From the NCBI GenBank assembly GCA_905397405.1, contig CAJPVJ010000755.1, positions 1 through 20,721 on the forward strand: DNA of 20,721 bases. Reading direction: 5' to 3'. Made by a program: the position numbers and the translations under genes. This DNA comes from Oppiella nova. Lineage: Eukaryota; Arthropoda; Arachnida; Sarcoptiformes; Oppiidae. Shown here one piece after another: positions 1 to 8,379 of this stretch. Below the pieces are notes generated by a model. The model saw only the letters and a program-made list of their open reading frames with translations, was not told the DNA's origin and did no database searches. The stretch's first letter is position 1, and each line of letters starts with the position of its first letter.

Positions 1-279
1 ACTATAAATGTCCACTTTATGCCCATAAATAGTACCTTGGGCTATTTCAGGTGCCTGGTATTTTTTAGTGCCCACATCTGAAGTGTGTTTGTCATCAGTA
101 TTGTAATTTATGTCTTTGTCGTGAACTACTTCATAGTTTTCTAACATTAGTAATCTTTGTGCTGACTATGGGTCCAGCATATCATCCAATATAACAGAAT
201 ATTCCGGGTGTAATACAGAATATTCTTGTTTTATCATTGCTACCTCATAATGAACTTTAAGTGTGCCAAAGTATAGATT
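1..279 (-). pseudogene. Rearranged protein kinase relic (eIF2alpha-kinase-like)
   Basis: Translating the minus strand gives two kinase-like pieces in the wrong order. The first (about 279 to 169) ends in HPEYSVILDDMLDP, which resembles kinase subdomain XI just before the usual RP motif, and is cut by a TAG stop at 166-168. The second, running off the window edge, contains HTSDVGTKKYQAPE followed by YGHKVDIYS. This is the activation-segment/APE region and the start of subdomain IX, and it reads much like PERK/HRI-type kinases (GTxxYxxPE, then HKVDI). A normal kinase has the APE segment before subdomain XI, so the relic is a rearrangement or the junction of two tandem copies. A TAA at 280-282 closes the frame upstream. 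No DFG or catalytic-loop motif is visible; the residues before the activation segment (LLMLENYEVVHDKD) may be a decayed DFG strand. The kinase fold is fairly sure, the subfamily is not. The locus continues outside the window. Confidence 0.55.
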
Positions 280-436
280 TTAGCTACAAGTAATAAGCGA
301 GGTATTAAACAATCTTTGCTTCCGAAACTTATTGAAGATTCTTATAATTTAAATTTAAATAATTAATTTTGTTTTATTCTAAAGTATAAAGAGCCTTTAT
401 ACTGGGTGCACCATTTTAAGAGACAAAGTAATTAAA

Positions 437-763
437 ATGCAAAACACATTACAGTCTATGATGTCGACACCAGTATGGTCTCAAAGACCGGAATGTAGTG
501 AAGTATTGTCCGAATATAACGAGTGGTCTATTGACAGGAATATTCTCACAAATAATCCCCGATTTGAGTCCATATTAAGTAGACTTCAATCCAATGATAA
601 TTTATTTTTCTATCGATTCATATTAGATATATTGCAGCAAAAACCTAAAAAAGTTATACATCCAATACAAATACATGAAACAAATTATCATAAATTAATT
701 CCCTATCTATTTGTGTTACTCTTATCTTATTTAATATTTTTATTTTTTAAATACTTTTGGTAA
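437..763 (+). CDS. Small tail-anchored-like protein with kinase-tail-like N-terminus
   Basis: An ATG-initiated frame of 108 codons, followed 7 nt after the stop by an AATAAA signal. Residues 5-24 (LQSMMSTPVWSQRPECSEVL) resemble the end of a protein kinase domain, subdomain XI, with the RP-x5-E-V-L pattern, followed by YNEW. Residues about 87-107 are strongly hydrophobic (IPYLFVLLLSYLIFLFF) and end at the C-terminus, like a tail anchor. The frame stays open upstream to a TAA at 380-382, so this could be the last exon of a longer gene instead; a weak pyrimidine stretch with an AG lies near 384. The kinase relic just to the left is on the other strand, so the two may be an inverted, decayed pair. 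I do not recognise the protein as a whole. Alternatives are a degenerate kinase 3' exon or a short membrane protein born from one. Confidence 0.45.
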   Translation: MQNTLQSMMSTPVWSQRPECSEVLSEYNEWSIDRNILTNNPRFESILSRLQSNDNLFFYRFILDILQQKPKKVIHPIQIHETNYHKLIPYLFVLLLSYLIFLFFKYFW

Positions 764-770
764 AGTTGTT

Positions 771-776
771 AATAAA
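771..776 (+). promoter_or_regulatory. Polyadenylation signal AATAAA
   Basis: A canonical AATAAA begins 7 nt after the TAA of the 108-aa frame, a tight but plausible 3' UTR. It supports that frame being transcribed in its present orientation. AATAAA is common by chance in DNA this AT-rich. Confidence 0.4.
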
Positions 777-1159
777 GTAAAATGTATGGTATATACTATA
801 TACATTTAGATATTGTATTTTTAAATTGTAAATAAATTTTTATAAATTTTCAAAAAAGTTTTATAAAGATAATTGATCCTTAATCCTGCAATTTTTATAC
901 ATATCAGTCAATTGCTATTCTATTAAAATTAAGTTATAATTTTAATATATAAGTTAAATTAATTTTAAGAACAAAAATGGTTATTACTTATAGATAAAAT
1001 TATTGCTTAACTTATTTGTTATTAAGATTCAAATAAAATCTTACCATGATAATCTATTGTCCATTTGCAATGAGTCTGGCGGGCTTTAAGATAATAACTT
1101 TATGGTAAGTGCAATATTTGAATATCACAATTAATAAAAGGTATTTCGTAAATATTTAA
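777..1159. other. AT-rich intergenic DNA
   Basis: Very AT-rich sequence with runs of A and T. I found no open frame, splice signals, RNA gene or clear repeat on either strand. Confidence 0.6.
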
Positions 1160-1161
1160 TT

Positions 1162-1408
1162 AAGAATCATTAACAAGTTTAGCTAGATTAATTTTGCTGT
1201 TAATATCATCAAGTCGTCGCTGATAGCTACTAATCTCCTCTACAGAGGTCTCCTTAATCGACGATAAATAGCCTTGCTCACCATCAAAATCAGCTAGGGA
1301 CTTTATCAACTTATACTGGTCAGATTTCGGTAACTTGGACCCATTTATAACACGTTTAGTTTTTAATGATACTTTTAATGCATCAATAAACAATATTATG
1401 TGAAGCAA
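1162..1408 (-). pseudogene. Detached Hsp70-lid-like fragment (copy of the 5391-5590 module)
   Basis: About 200 bp (1162-1363) align without gaps to 5391-5592 on the same strand, with roughly 13 mismatches (about 93% identity), and share the same stop codon. The encoded segment runs from TKRVINGSKLPKSDQYKLIK to LVNDS. It is helical and charged and has the look of the Hsp70 C-terminal lid (SBDalpha), which normally covers the peptide-binding pocket. Farther 5' the frame continues as DALKVSLKTKR, still lid-like but no longer matching the other copy. No ATG starts the frame and no convincing acceptor precedes it, so I read it as an orphan fragment. Most differences from the other copy are silent or conservative (for example Ala to Val, Ser to Pro), so it could have been coding until recently or still be an exon of an unseen gene. 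Confidence 0.5.
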
Positions 1409-1594
1409 TTAATGAAATATATTTAACAAAAATTTAATAGCTTATTTATATTGAGAAATGTATTTCAAAGAAATTTTATTTTAAAAATAATTTTAAGTAA
1501 AACAAATTAGGAATATTACATAATAATAATAACTTTTTTCTATTAATTGATATTAACTTTAAAAGCGTATGAATCGATTAACTTCAGTTATCCA

Positions 1595-2063
1595 TAGGGT
1601 GACCAGAACGTCCTCCTTAAGGAGGATGGTCCTCCTTTCGACCCATAAGAACATCGTCCACCCTGAAGTCTGAGGAGGACATTGAGATGTCCTCCTTGGA
1701 CATAAATCGCATACAATGCATCAATTTTGTTAATTTTGTGCGTTAAGCATGTTTTCTATATAAATGTGACTAATTCCCGTAATTTTATTAAATTCAATAC
1801 AATTTCTTCAAAATATTATATGAAGATAGTTATATCAAAGTTTATACTGGTCTCAATAAATATCGTAGTTTTATCAAATTAATTATTTAAAATATTATTT
1901 TACACGAATTTCGAATTTTTATGATAAGCATTTTAAGTTATTTAAGTGTATATAGACAAATTATTAATTCAGATAAGAAAATACCCTTTCCTCCTCACGT
2001 CTTCCCCATAACATTACATTTATTGTAAATTTCCTTCGTGCTCAAAAATTTGTGGTCACCCTA
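1595..2063. mobile_element. Putative MITE, hAT-like termini
   Basis: An 11-bp perfect inverted repeat, TAGGGTGACCA at 1595-1605 and TGGTCACCCTA at 2053-2063, bounds 469 bp of noncoding sequence. Near the left end are strong internal palindromes: TCCTCCTTAAGGAGGA near 1611-1626, and a hairpin near 1672-1697 of type GAGGAGGACA/TGTCCTCCTT. The flanking octamers (gttatcca and ggtatgaa) agree at only five of eight positions, so a target duplication is weak at best. Termini with a GGGTGACC-like core occur in hAT superfamily elements, which is why I suggest that class. There is no transposase frame, so the element would be non-autonomous. Confidence 0.4.
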
Positions 2064-2506
2064 GGTATGAACCTTGTTAATAACTATTTTATTACATTTT
2101 ATCATATAATATGTATTATTTTAAAAGAGATATCACTGTATTATAATTTATATAATATGTATATTTATGTATATAATTTATTTAAAGGGAGTGCAAATGA
2201 CAACATCTTTAATTAAGTGAATAGACATTTATGAATTGATTTGACTTTATTGTAAATTTTAACATTATTACAGCCATATGAAAACAAATTTGAAATGTGA
2301 GTTTTGCTTTTAATGTATCTCATATGTATATTAATTATATAACAAGCTTATTTAGTTTTATTATTATTATTATTTATTTTTATTAAGTACACAATTTTTA
2401 AAATAATTATTGTCTTGTTCATTATTTAAAACCATGTAGTTTTTAATAGTTATTACAATTATACACATCAATAAACTTAATACATTTATCAATTTATAAA
2501 TCACAG
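2064..2506. other. AT-rich stretch ending in a splice acceptor
   Basis: Noncoding and AT-rich. It ends with the acceptor-like sequence ATAAATCACAG at 2496-2506, directly before the Hsp70 exon. If that acceptor is used this is part of an intron, but no matching upstream Hsp70 exon is visible anywhere in 1-2506. Confidence 0.5.
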
Positions 2507-2941
2507 GCGGCTATACTGAATGGATACCAGGCCCAACAGCACCGTAACCTTCGTGTGCTGGACGTCACACCCCATCCCCTCGGTGTGGAGGCTGTCGGTG
2601 ACGTGATGTCGCCCGTAATCTGGGCCCAGTCGCCGGTGTGCACGTCGTTCACCAAAGTGTACGAAACGGTTACCAATATTCAAACGGATATCGAAGTGGA
2701 GGTGTATGAGGGCGAGGATCCGGTCGCTTCCAGGAACGACCTGTTGGCCAGGTTTACGGTGACAAACATACCGCCCGGGGAGGCCAGGAAGGAAACCATA
2801 TCCGTGGTGTTCTGTGTCAATGACGAGGGTATATTGAAAGTGAGGGCTGAAGTGGTGTCCTTGGGTACGGTCCACGAGTTGGAGATCACAGAATATAGGG
2901 GTCGGCTCACGATGGATGAGCTATTGAATCGTCAAAATTGA
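2507..2941 (+). CDS. Hsp70 substrate-binding beta-domain exon (no ATPase domain, no lid)
   Basis: From the acceptor AG at 2505-2506 the frame is open for 144 codons to TGA. It starts AAILNGYQ, matching the end of the Hsp70 ATPase domain (AAI/VQAAIL region). It continues through the hallmark LDVTPHPLGVE, the EVEVYEGE strand, a TNIPPG turn, VNDEGILKV and a final RGRLTMDELL. These match the Hsp70 substrate-binding beta-sandwich in order and spacing. The protein stops at NRQN exactly where the helical lid should begin, and no ATPase-domain exon lies upstream in the window. Codon use is GC-rich against AT-rich surroundings, which argues for recent coding constraint. The annotated start is a splice site, not an initiator. 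It is either the last exon of a gene whose other exons lie left of the window or an orphan captured exon; lid-less Hsp70 relatives are known, so a functional truncated form is possible. Confidence 0.75.
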   Translation, partial: AAILNGYQAQQHRNLRVLDVTPHPLGVEAVGDVMSPVIWAQSPVCTSFTKVYETVTNIQTDIEVEVYEGEDPVASRNDLLARFTVTNIPPGEARKETISVVFCVNDEGILKVRAEVVSLGTVHELEITEYRGRLTMDELLNRQN

Positions 2942-3023
2942 ATACGACTTCTAGTATTAAATATAATACTTAAGCTTAAAATTGTTCCCAAATTTATGCA
3001 TTAATTTTTATGTTTTAAACATG
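2780..3023 (+). repeat. Segmental duplication, copy A
   Basis: These 244 bp recur at 4843-5086 with a constant offset of 2063 and no gaps. I see only two differences, at 2786 (A to G) and 2861 (T to A). The copy covers the last 54 codons of the Hsp70 beta-domain exon and about 80 nt of its 3' UTR. Equal conservation of coding and noncoding parts means the copy is recent. Confidence 0.95.
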
Positions 3024-3041
3024 TTTCAATGTTTATGTTTT

Positions 3042-3047
3042 AATAAA
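3042..3047 (+). promoter_or_regulatory. Polyadenylation signal AATAAA
   Basis: Lies about 100 nt downstream of the TGA of the Hsp70 beta-domain exon, a reasonable 3' UTR length. It falls just outside the segment duplicated at 4843-5086. Confidence 0.4.
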
Positions 3048-3112
3048 AAGTAGCCAATTTTCTTCAAATAAATGGCTAATATAAGTCTATATATCGATCA
3101 AAAATATATAAG

Positions 3113-3425
3113 ATTCTGGGACAGAACGAATTCATACTTTTTGTAACCTTCTAGAACCATTAATAAAGACATTAAAGGATAAAGATTTTGTATCGTTTAA
3201 CATAGAATTTAACCTCAAAACTTCAGAAAACCACCTAAAATCATGATGTTATGCTATTTCTATTCTGGGACATGAATTTGTACTTTTCATACCTCCCTAA
3301 AATTGATTAAAAACAGGATTTCCATGAAAAAACTTAAAAATTGCTAATAAACTGACAAAATCAATGAAAAAATATTGGGACTCTACGAAAATACGAGTAC
3401 GTGACATTCGTAACTGGATGTTTGG
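3113..3425 (+). repeat. Degenerate GGGAC-containing repeat units
   Basis: Three loosely similar units start near 3113, 3262 and 3372. The first two share ATTCTGGGACA followed by a variable AATT-GTACTTTT-TACC core. The third has TATTGGGACTCTACG and a TTCGTAACTGG like the GTAACC of unit one. Spacing is about 150 and 110 bp. No frame runs through them. They may be decayed copies of a dispersed element. Confidence 0.3.
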
Positions 3426-3917
3426 ATGAAATAATAAAATGATAAGATAAACTCTTGCTAACACTTAACTGAGCAAACTCATGAGTGAAATATATTTAGT
3501 ATTTTAGATTCGTTTTGGGCATATGCTTCTTTGGGTGTGGTCCTGGACATCATATTCTTTGTTACACTCAAACAAAAATATGTAAGTCATTCTCAATTTA
3601 ACTAATATTTGTAATTATAATTTTTTATTTTTTATTTAGTGGTCAGTTATAGTCATATTTGGACGTTTTTGAATGTTTCACATTCAAAAAATGTAAGTTA
3701 CTCTTGATTTTATTAATATTTTTTTATCATTTATCTTTATTTTGATAAATATCTACCAAACAGTAGGAGAAAATAAAATAAAAAATTTTCCATGTTTTCT
3801 CTTTTGAACATAAGAATTTTTTTGCTACAAAATGCCAAACTATTTATCTTATTTCTTCTCTCAGCGGACAACAAAGTACTGCTTGCTACCACAATTTGAG
3901 TATTGAAATCAGCTGAT
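3426..3917 (+). other. Upstream region with two exon-like segments
   Basis: Two short stretches look like exons. 3508-3581 lies between an AG at 3506-3507 and a GTAAGT donor at 3582; 3640-3692 lies between ATTTAG at 3634-3639 and a GTAAGT donor at 3693. Both contain GTGGTC near the front, a CATATT core and end in A-rich sequence before the donor. The following intron-like sequences are also similar (TCTCAATTTAACTAATATTT against TCTTGATTTTATTAATATTT), so they may be a tandem pair. One frame of the first reads as a hydrophobic segment (ASLGVVLDIIFFVTL). They could be 5' exons of the next gene, but I cannot show a continuous reading frame. Confidence 0.2.
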
Positions 3918-4374
3918 ATGGGTAAGAACTTTGCTAATTCAGATTTGGATTAATTCAAATTATCTAAAAGACGCTGAGAATTCAATCATTATTATTATTC
4001 AGGTCAAACTCATTCCTATAAGGTTTATAACGTCAGCGACTTTGATTCTGCTGAGATTAGCATTGATGGAAAAGAATCCAGTATTGTTTCCAAGGGACGG
4101 TATGTTATCATTTTTATTGGTTCATCAAGCATTGAATTGATATCCACTTATCTGCAGGAGTGTCGAACTTCAACCTGAGAATTATGAAGGTAAAACTGGA
4201 GGTACTGGAAAACTGAGGGTTTATCGAGAATCGAAATTGATAAGGGAATGCACATTTTCATACAGTATGATATCTGTCAGTCAGGAGTGGAAAATTACAA
4301 ATGATGGATTAACTCAATTAGGACGTTTCTCCTCTGACTCTTTATACGCCTGGTCTTTTGTTAATGATGATTAG
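3918..4374 (+). CDS. Three-exon small protein, candidate N-myristoylated
   Basis: I built this gene from splice signals: exon 1 3918-3921, exon 2 4003-4099 and exon 3 4158-4374, joined by introns of 81 and 58 nt with clean GTAAGA/TTCAG and GTATGT/CTGCAG borders. The spliced CDS is 318 nt, exactly 106 codons including TAG, giving 105 aa. The protein begins MGQTHSYKVYNVSDFDS; Gly2 and Ser6 fit the N-myristoylation pattern G-x3-S/T. The body is rich in short beta-like stretches (EISIDGKESSIVS, GTGKLRVYRESKLI, YSMISVSQEW). It has no signal peptide or membrane segment. An AATAAA follows at 4470. I do not recognise the family. The first exon carries only ATG plus one base, so the start could instead lie in an earlier exon. 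Confidence 0.65.
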
Positions 4375-4469
4375 AGCCTTGAATTTTATGTATTTATTAT
4401 TGTCCTAATATGTAATATAATATGGATTTTAAAATGTCCAAATATGTGCTTAATATGTACTTATTTTCG

Positions 4470-4475
4470 AATAAA
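4470..4475 (+). promoter_or_regulatory. Polyadenylation signal AATAAA
   Basis: Lies 96 nt downstream of the stop of the three-exon gene, in the right orientation, and is the first canonical signal after the stop. Confidence 0.45.
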
Positions 4476-4842
4476 ATGTTATGGGATCTCCAAAACTCAA
4501 CGGGTTTCGCCAACAGTTCGTCAGCTCAAAGCTGGAGAACATTTTTTAAAAAGGGGACTAAAGGATAATTTATTTGAAAATTATCTTAAAACTCAAATGG
4601 GGCAAATACACTTTTCTTAACTAAAATATATGATTGAAATCTTAATATAATTATAATCAAGTTCATATTTATGAAATATTTGTGAGAAAATGATCAAAAA
4701 AGTATCTTTAATGATTAGTTTTTGGGATCATTTCTTAATGTCCGGCATTTACAAGTATAAGTGATTGATTTTGAGTTAGACAGACCATAAGAAGCCTATT
4801 CCGGTATTTGTATGTCATATATGATCAGCGCTGCGAATCTGC
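4476..4842. other. Intergenic DNA without recognisable features
   Basis: Moderately AT-rich sequence. I see no frame of useful length, RNA gene or repeat. It ends abruptly at the start of the duplicated Hsp70 segment. Confidence 0.5.
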
Positions 4843-5086
4843 GAGGCCGGGAAGGAAACCATATCCGTGGTGTTCTGTGTCAATGACGAGGGTATATTGA
4901 AAGTGAGGGCTGAAGTGGTGTCCATGGGTACGGTCCACGAGTTGGAGATCACAGAATATAGGGGTCGGCTCACGATGGATGAGCTATTGAATCGTCAAAA
5001 TTGAATACGACTTCTAGTATTAAATATAATACTTAAGCTTAAAATTGTTCCCAAATTTATGCATTAATTTTTATGTTTTAAACATG
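4843..5086 (+). pseudogene. Truncated copy of the Hsp70 beta-domain exon (duplication copy B)
   Basis: A 242/244 match to 2780-3023. It starts in mid-exon, at the codons for EARKETISVV, and ends within the 3' UTR. No acceptor or initiator precedes it, so it should not make the domain. Of the two substitutions, one falls in the first coding codons and the other changes a Leu codon to Met. Identity is as high in the UTR as in the coding part, as expected for a young non-functional copy. Confidence 0.85.
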
Positions 5087-5388
5087 ATGTTTACACATTG
5101 TTAATTTATAAAATGATTTCAATTTTTATTCATTCTACTATAATAGTTTTTACAGTTCAGTGTAACTTTATGTTTGCAAACTTTTTAATTCCCTATTTTA
5201 TTTATGTTACATTGACATATTTGGAATATAATAAAGTATTTTAAATTATTTAATTTTATAATTGCTTGAATATTGTATTAATTATAAAAATTAAATGTAG
5301 GAATTATCCAATATAAATATATCGTAGATACAAAACATTTTTACAAAAACATCATTATAGCTAAAAAGATTATAAAATTATTTTTTAC
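5087..5388. other. AT-rich 3' flank between convergent genes
   Basis: Noncoding AT-rich DNA downstream of both the duplicated plus-strand segment and the minus-strand CLCA-like gene. A minus-strand AATAAA (plus 5197-5202) lies 187 nt past the stop of that gene and is the best poly(A) candidate I can see. Confidence 0.45.
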
Positions 5389-7184
5389 TCAAGAATCATT
5401 GACAAGTTTAGCTAGATTAATTTTGCTGTTAATATCATCGAGTCTTCGCTGATAACTATTAACCTCCTCCACAGAGGTCTCCTTAATCGACGATAAATAG
5501 CCTTGCTCACCATCAAAATCAGCAAGGGACTTTATCAACTTATACTGGTCAGATTTTGATAACTTGGACCCATTAATTGCACGTTTTGTTTTAACAAAGT
5601 TAACTGATAACTTTTGTTTTAGTTGTTTCATTTGTGGACTGATCATGGTCACTTTGGTGGACGTAGATGTAAAACTAGTAGGTTGTCCTGAGGCGGATGT
5701 ACCACCAGCTGCCTGTCCATTGGAGGTACTATTTATACGCATCCCTCCAAATGCGTTGCTAAGTAGCAGTTCTTGAAAGTGGTCACCACTTGGGAGTTGG
5801 GAGGGCTGGTAGTCCTTGATCTGGAAACTCGAGGCTACTATTTGCCTACGAAATTGTCCAGTAACTTTGCCTGGTCATTATAAATATAGTATTATTTTAT
5901 TATAATATAATACATTAACAATTATGTTACTAAACTACATACCTTTCCAATTAGTACTATTCCCACTATTGGTGGCCAATACGCTGACATTATACCTCCC
6001 GGTGCCGCTATAATCAGTATAATAGCCATAATAAAAGCCCTCATAATAGTTATTAAGCGGGAGTTCAGTCTGTGTTTCGTTAGGTCTGTCCACAGTAGCT
6101 GTGACTACAGCGCCGACTACCGGCTCATTAGCCTTCGATAGGGTACAGACTATAATGGGTGGGCAGTCGGCTTCCGGTGCTCTCAACTGGACATTCATCT
6201 GAATGGCATTAACACCGGTAGCTTCACTCTCGACCTTAACATGAGCCCTAACAGCCTGTCCACAGTGTTTATTAAGTTTAATGAGCCATACGCCCGGCTC
6301 AGTCTCATCCATATATTGCTGACACTGTTTCAGCTCCAGGCGCTTTAACACCTGTCCACCGTTGGTACTATATGTGGTGCCGGAAGGGCTGGTAATATCA
6401 ATATCTATAAACTTGATGTCTTCTGATCGCACCTGTATTTGCGTGTTTCGGCCGATGTCAGGGTCAATGGGCACCTGTATCTCTGCGGAGTCGGTGCTGT
6501 CATCGATGGTTAATATCTCGTTGACAACAGATATGGTGACCACTTCTGCCATCTCCTTGGATGTGATCACCTCTTGCATCGCTGCCTCCATAATACGGGC
6601 TATCATTTCCTTACTGTCGGCGCCCACACGACTGATGTTATATACCGTTCCCTTCGTCTCATGGGATAGGCGCTCGAGGTGTGGGTCAGCACTGGAACCT
6701 ATGGCCACACATACCACTCGCACCTAAAACGAGAGAGAGAGAGAGAGAGAGATTAAAACACAATTAACAAAACTAAGCATGGTCAACATACTTGAGCCTG
6801 ACTTAAATGTGGTAACACATCGCTCACGTAGTCTGGATTCCCACAGCAATGCCCGCCATCGCTAACCAAAAACATATTAGCGCCGACTGTACTGACACCG
6901 GCCCTACTGAACGCCGACAGCCCCTCCATAATACCGGCCCTGATATCGGTAGAGCCGCTACCGGTTTGCGGGACACTGGCAATGATGGCGTTGCGGATTT
7001 CCCGGGTGGCCAGTCGTGTGAGTCCGTGCACTGTCCACGCCTTGCCGTTGAATAACACGATTCCCACGGAATTTCCGTCAGATATGCGCTCAATGAAGCG
7101 CACGGTCTGTAGGTGTAGGGTCTGGGCCTTAGCCCCGGCCATAGACCCCGACACGTCCAACACGAACACTGTCCTGTCACTCAT
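5389..7184 (-). CDS. CLCA-like von Willebrand A protein with Hsp70-lid-like tail
   Basis: Three exons: 7184-6792, 6723-5943 and 5870-5389. The introns (68 and 72 nt) have GTATGT donors and CAG/TAG acceptors. The exons join in phase to 1656 nt, coding 551 aa. Residues 5-160 are a von Willebrand A domain with a complete metal site: DVSGS at 10-14, Thr79 in GSTD and Asp109 in VSDGG. Downstream strands match calcium-activated chloride channel regulators (CLCA), including AVVTATVDRPNE, YYTDYSGTGRYNVSV and then FRRQIVASSF. CLCA proteins are normally secreted and carry an N-terminal metalloprotease domain; here there is no signal peptide and the first ATG is directly before the vWA strand. After a Gly/Ser/Thr-rich linker (about 438-466), the last 85 residues are a helical segment resembling the Hsp70 lid. 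An upstream exon carrying the missing N-terminus is possible but none is visible up to 8340. CLCA assignment is firm, the lid assignment moderate. Confidence 0.8.
5391..5592 (-). repeat. Hsp70-lid-like module, copy shared with 1162-1363
   Basis: Encodes the end of the CLCA-like protein, from about KTKRAINGSKLSKSDQYKLI to the stop. It matches 1162-1363 at about 93% with no gaps (offset 4229). The other copy is not attached to a vWA domain, so the module moved or was duplicated as a unit. Confidence 0.85.
6731..6752. repeat. (GA)11 microsatellite inside intron 1
   Basis: Eleven GA units on the plus strand. On the coding (minus) strand this is a CT run immediately 5' of the TTTTAG acceptor, so it supplies the polypyrimidine tract of the first intron of the CLCA-like gene. 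Confidence 0.95.
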
Positions 7185-8379
7185 GGTTACTGATTATAAC
7201 CTAGATAATTTTTAAAAATTATTTAAAGTGAGTGTTTACTTTACATAACTGTATATAGTAGTGTTTGTTAGATTAATGTATAATTTAAAAATTAACAAGT
7301 ATTTTTTAAAATTAATTATTAAGGATTAATAACCTGGTTAATTTTAAAAATATATTATATAAATATTAATTTATTTAATATGGCTTATATTTAAGTGACT
7401 AATATTTTTGATTAATATTCATAGCATTAATTAAATAGATATATTTTAAAAATTACTTACAGTTATGAAATGTATGTAGAATTTAAATTACATAAACATA
7501 TGACTAATAATTAAAATTAAATAATTATTTACATTTATTTTGTGCAATAGTATGGTGAGAAAAAGTTAGCATTTGAAATACTTATCATAAGTAATAAATA
7601 TTATTAAACATTAACTCTGGTAACAAAAATAAAAGCTATTTAAATGTGATAGTCAAAATCAAAGGTTAAAACATAAATATTATTGTCGCTGAAATACTTG
7701 TAGTATAAATAAATATCAAAAACCAGTTTTATTTATAAGTTATAAGTTTTCGGTAATATTTTAGAGTTACAGTACTTATATTACTAAATATATGATAAAT
7801 ATCACTCAAATATAACTGGCTAAAACTGTATGTCTAGGCATTTAATGTGTAACTATGGGCACCAGAAAAAGATAAATAAATTGTCTGTATATGTAATGAA
7901 TCAAGTAATCAGAGACATCGTGTATACAGACTATGAATGTAATGTTATTTTGAATTTTATATAAATTTTTAATATTAAATAACTGTTACATAAAATAATT
8001 ATTACAAGTTGTTGTTCAAAATAAAATTAACAATAATTGTATTTGTTTATATTGAATAATTATTGTAAGTAATTGTGATTTTTATTATTTGTGTTTTTGG
8101 TATTAACTAGCTATTAATTTAATTAAATTTATTTTTACTGTTTATTAACTATTTTATAAGAAAATATCTGTTTACATTAACTTTATATTTTAAAAGTTTT
8201 ATGTTATAAACGCCCATGTTTGTTTACTAATTTAGTAACAGGGAAAATATTTATTTCTAATTTATTACTTACTAATAGATAACTTAAGTTAGTTAAAAAT
8301 ATTATACTATAAATTGCTAACTTAATATTTTATATTTTATTTATACACAGAATTTCAAGCAAATGTTTTGCAAATAATA
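7185..8379. other. AT-rich region between two divergent genes
   Basis: About 1.2 kb without open frames. It separates the minus-strand CLCA-like gene from the plus-strand atlastin/Hsp70 gene, so it should contain both promoters unless 5' exons were missed. A good acceptor (TTATACACAG, ending at 8350) lies 29 nt before the ATG of the plus-strand gene and may end a 5' UTR intron. I see no TATA box I would trust in such AT-rich DNA. Confidence 0.5.

Noticed and set aside
2501-2910. Minus-strand frames opposite the Hsp70 exon
   Set aside because: Shadows of the GC-rich coding exon; their translations show no domain, while the plus strand is clearly Hsp70.
437-2941. One gene joining the 108-aa frame, the region to 2506 and the Hsp70 exon
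   Set aside because: The 108-aa frame ends in a stop with its own poly(A) signal, and no ATPase-domain sequence lies between.
3931-4140. Open frame of 69 codons across 3931-4140
   Set aside because: It begins without ATG inside intron 1 and runs through intron 2 of the three-exon gene; the spliced model has clean borders and a better 3' end.
6362-7215. Plus-strand frames opposite the CLCA-like exons
   Set aside because: Antisense shadows with no recognisable content; the minus-strand exons splice in phase and carry a full vWA metal site.
8368-8379. TTG at 8368, and GTG at 8964 and 12221, as start codons
   Set aside because: These are non-ATG starts at the 5' edge of open frames created by splice junctions. 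Splicing links the frames, and ATG 8380 matches the start position of the 20272 paralogue.
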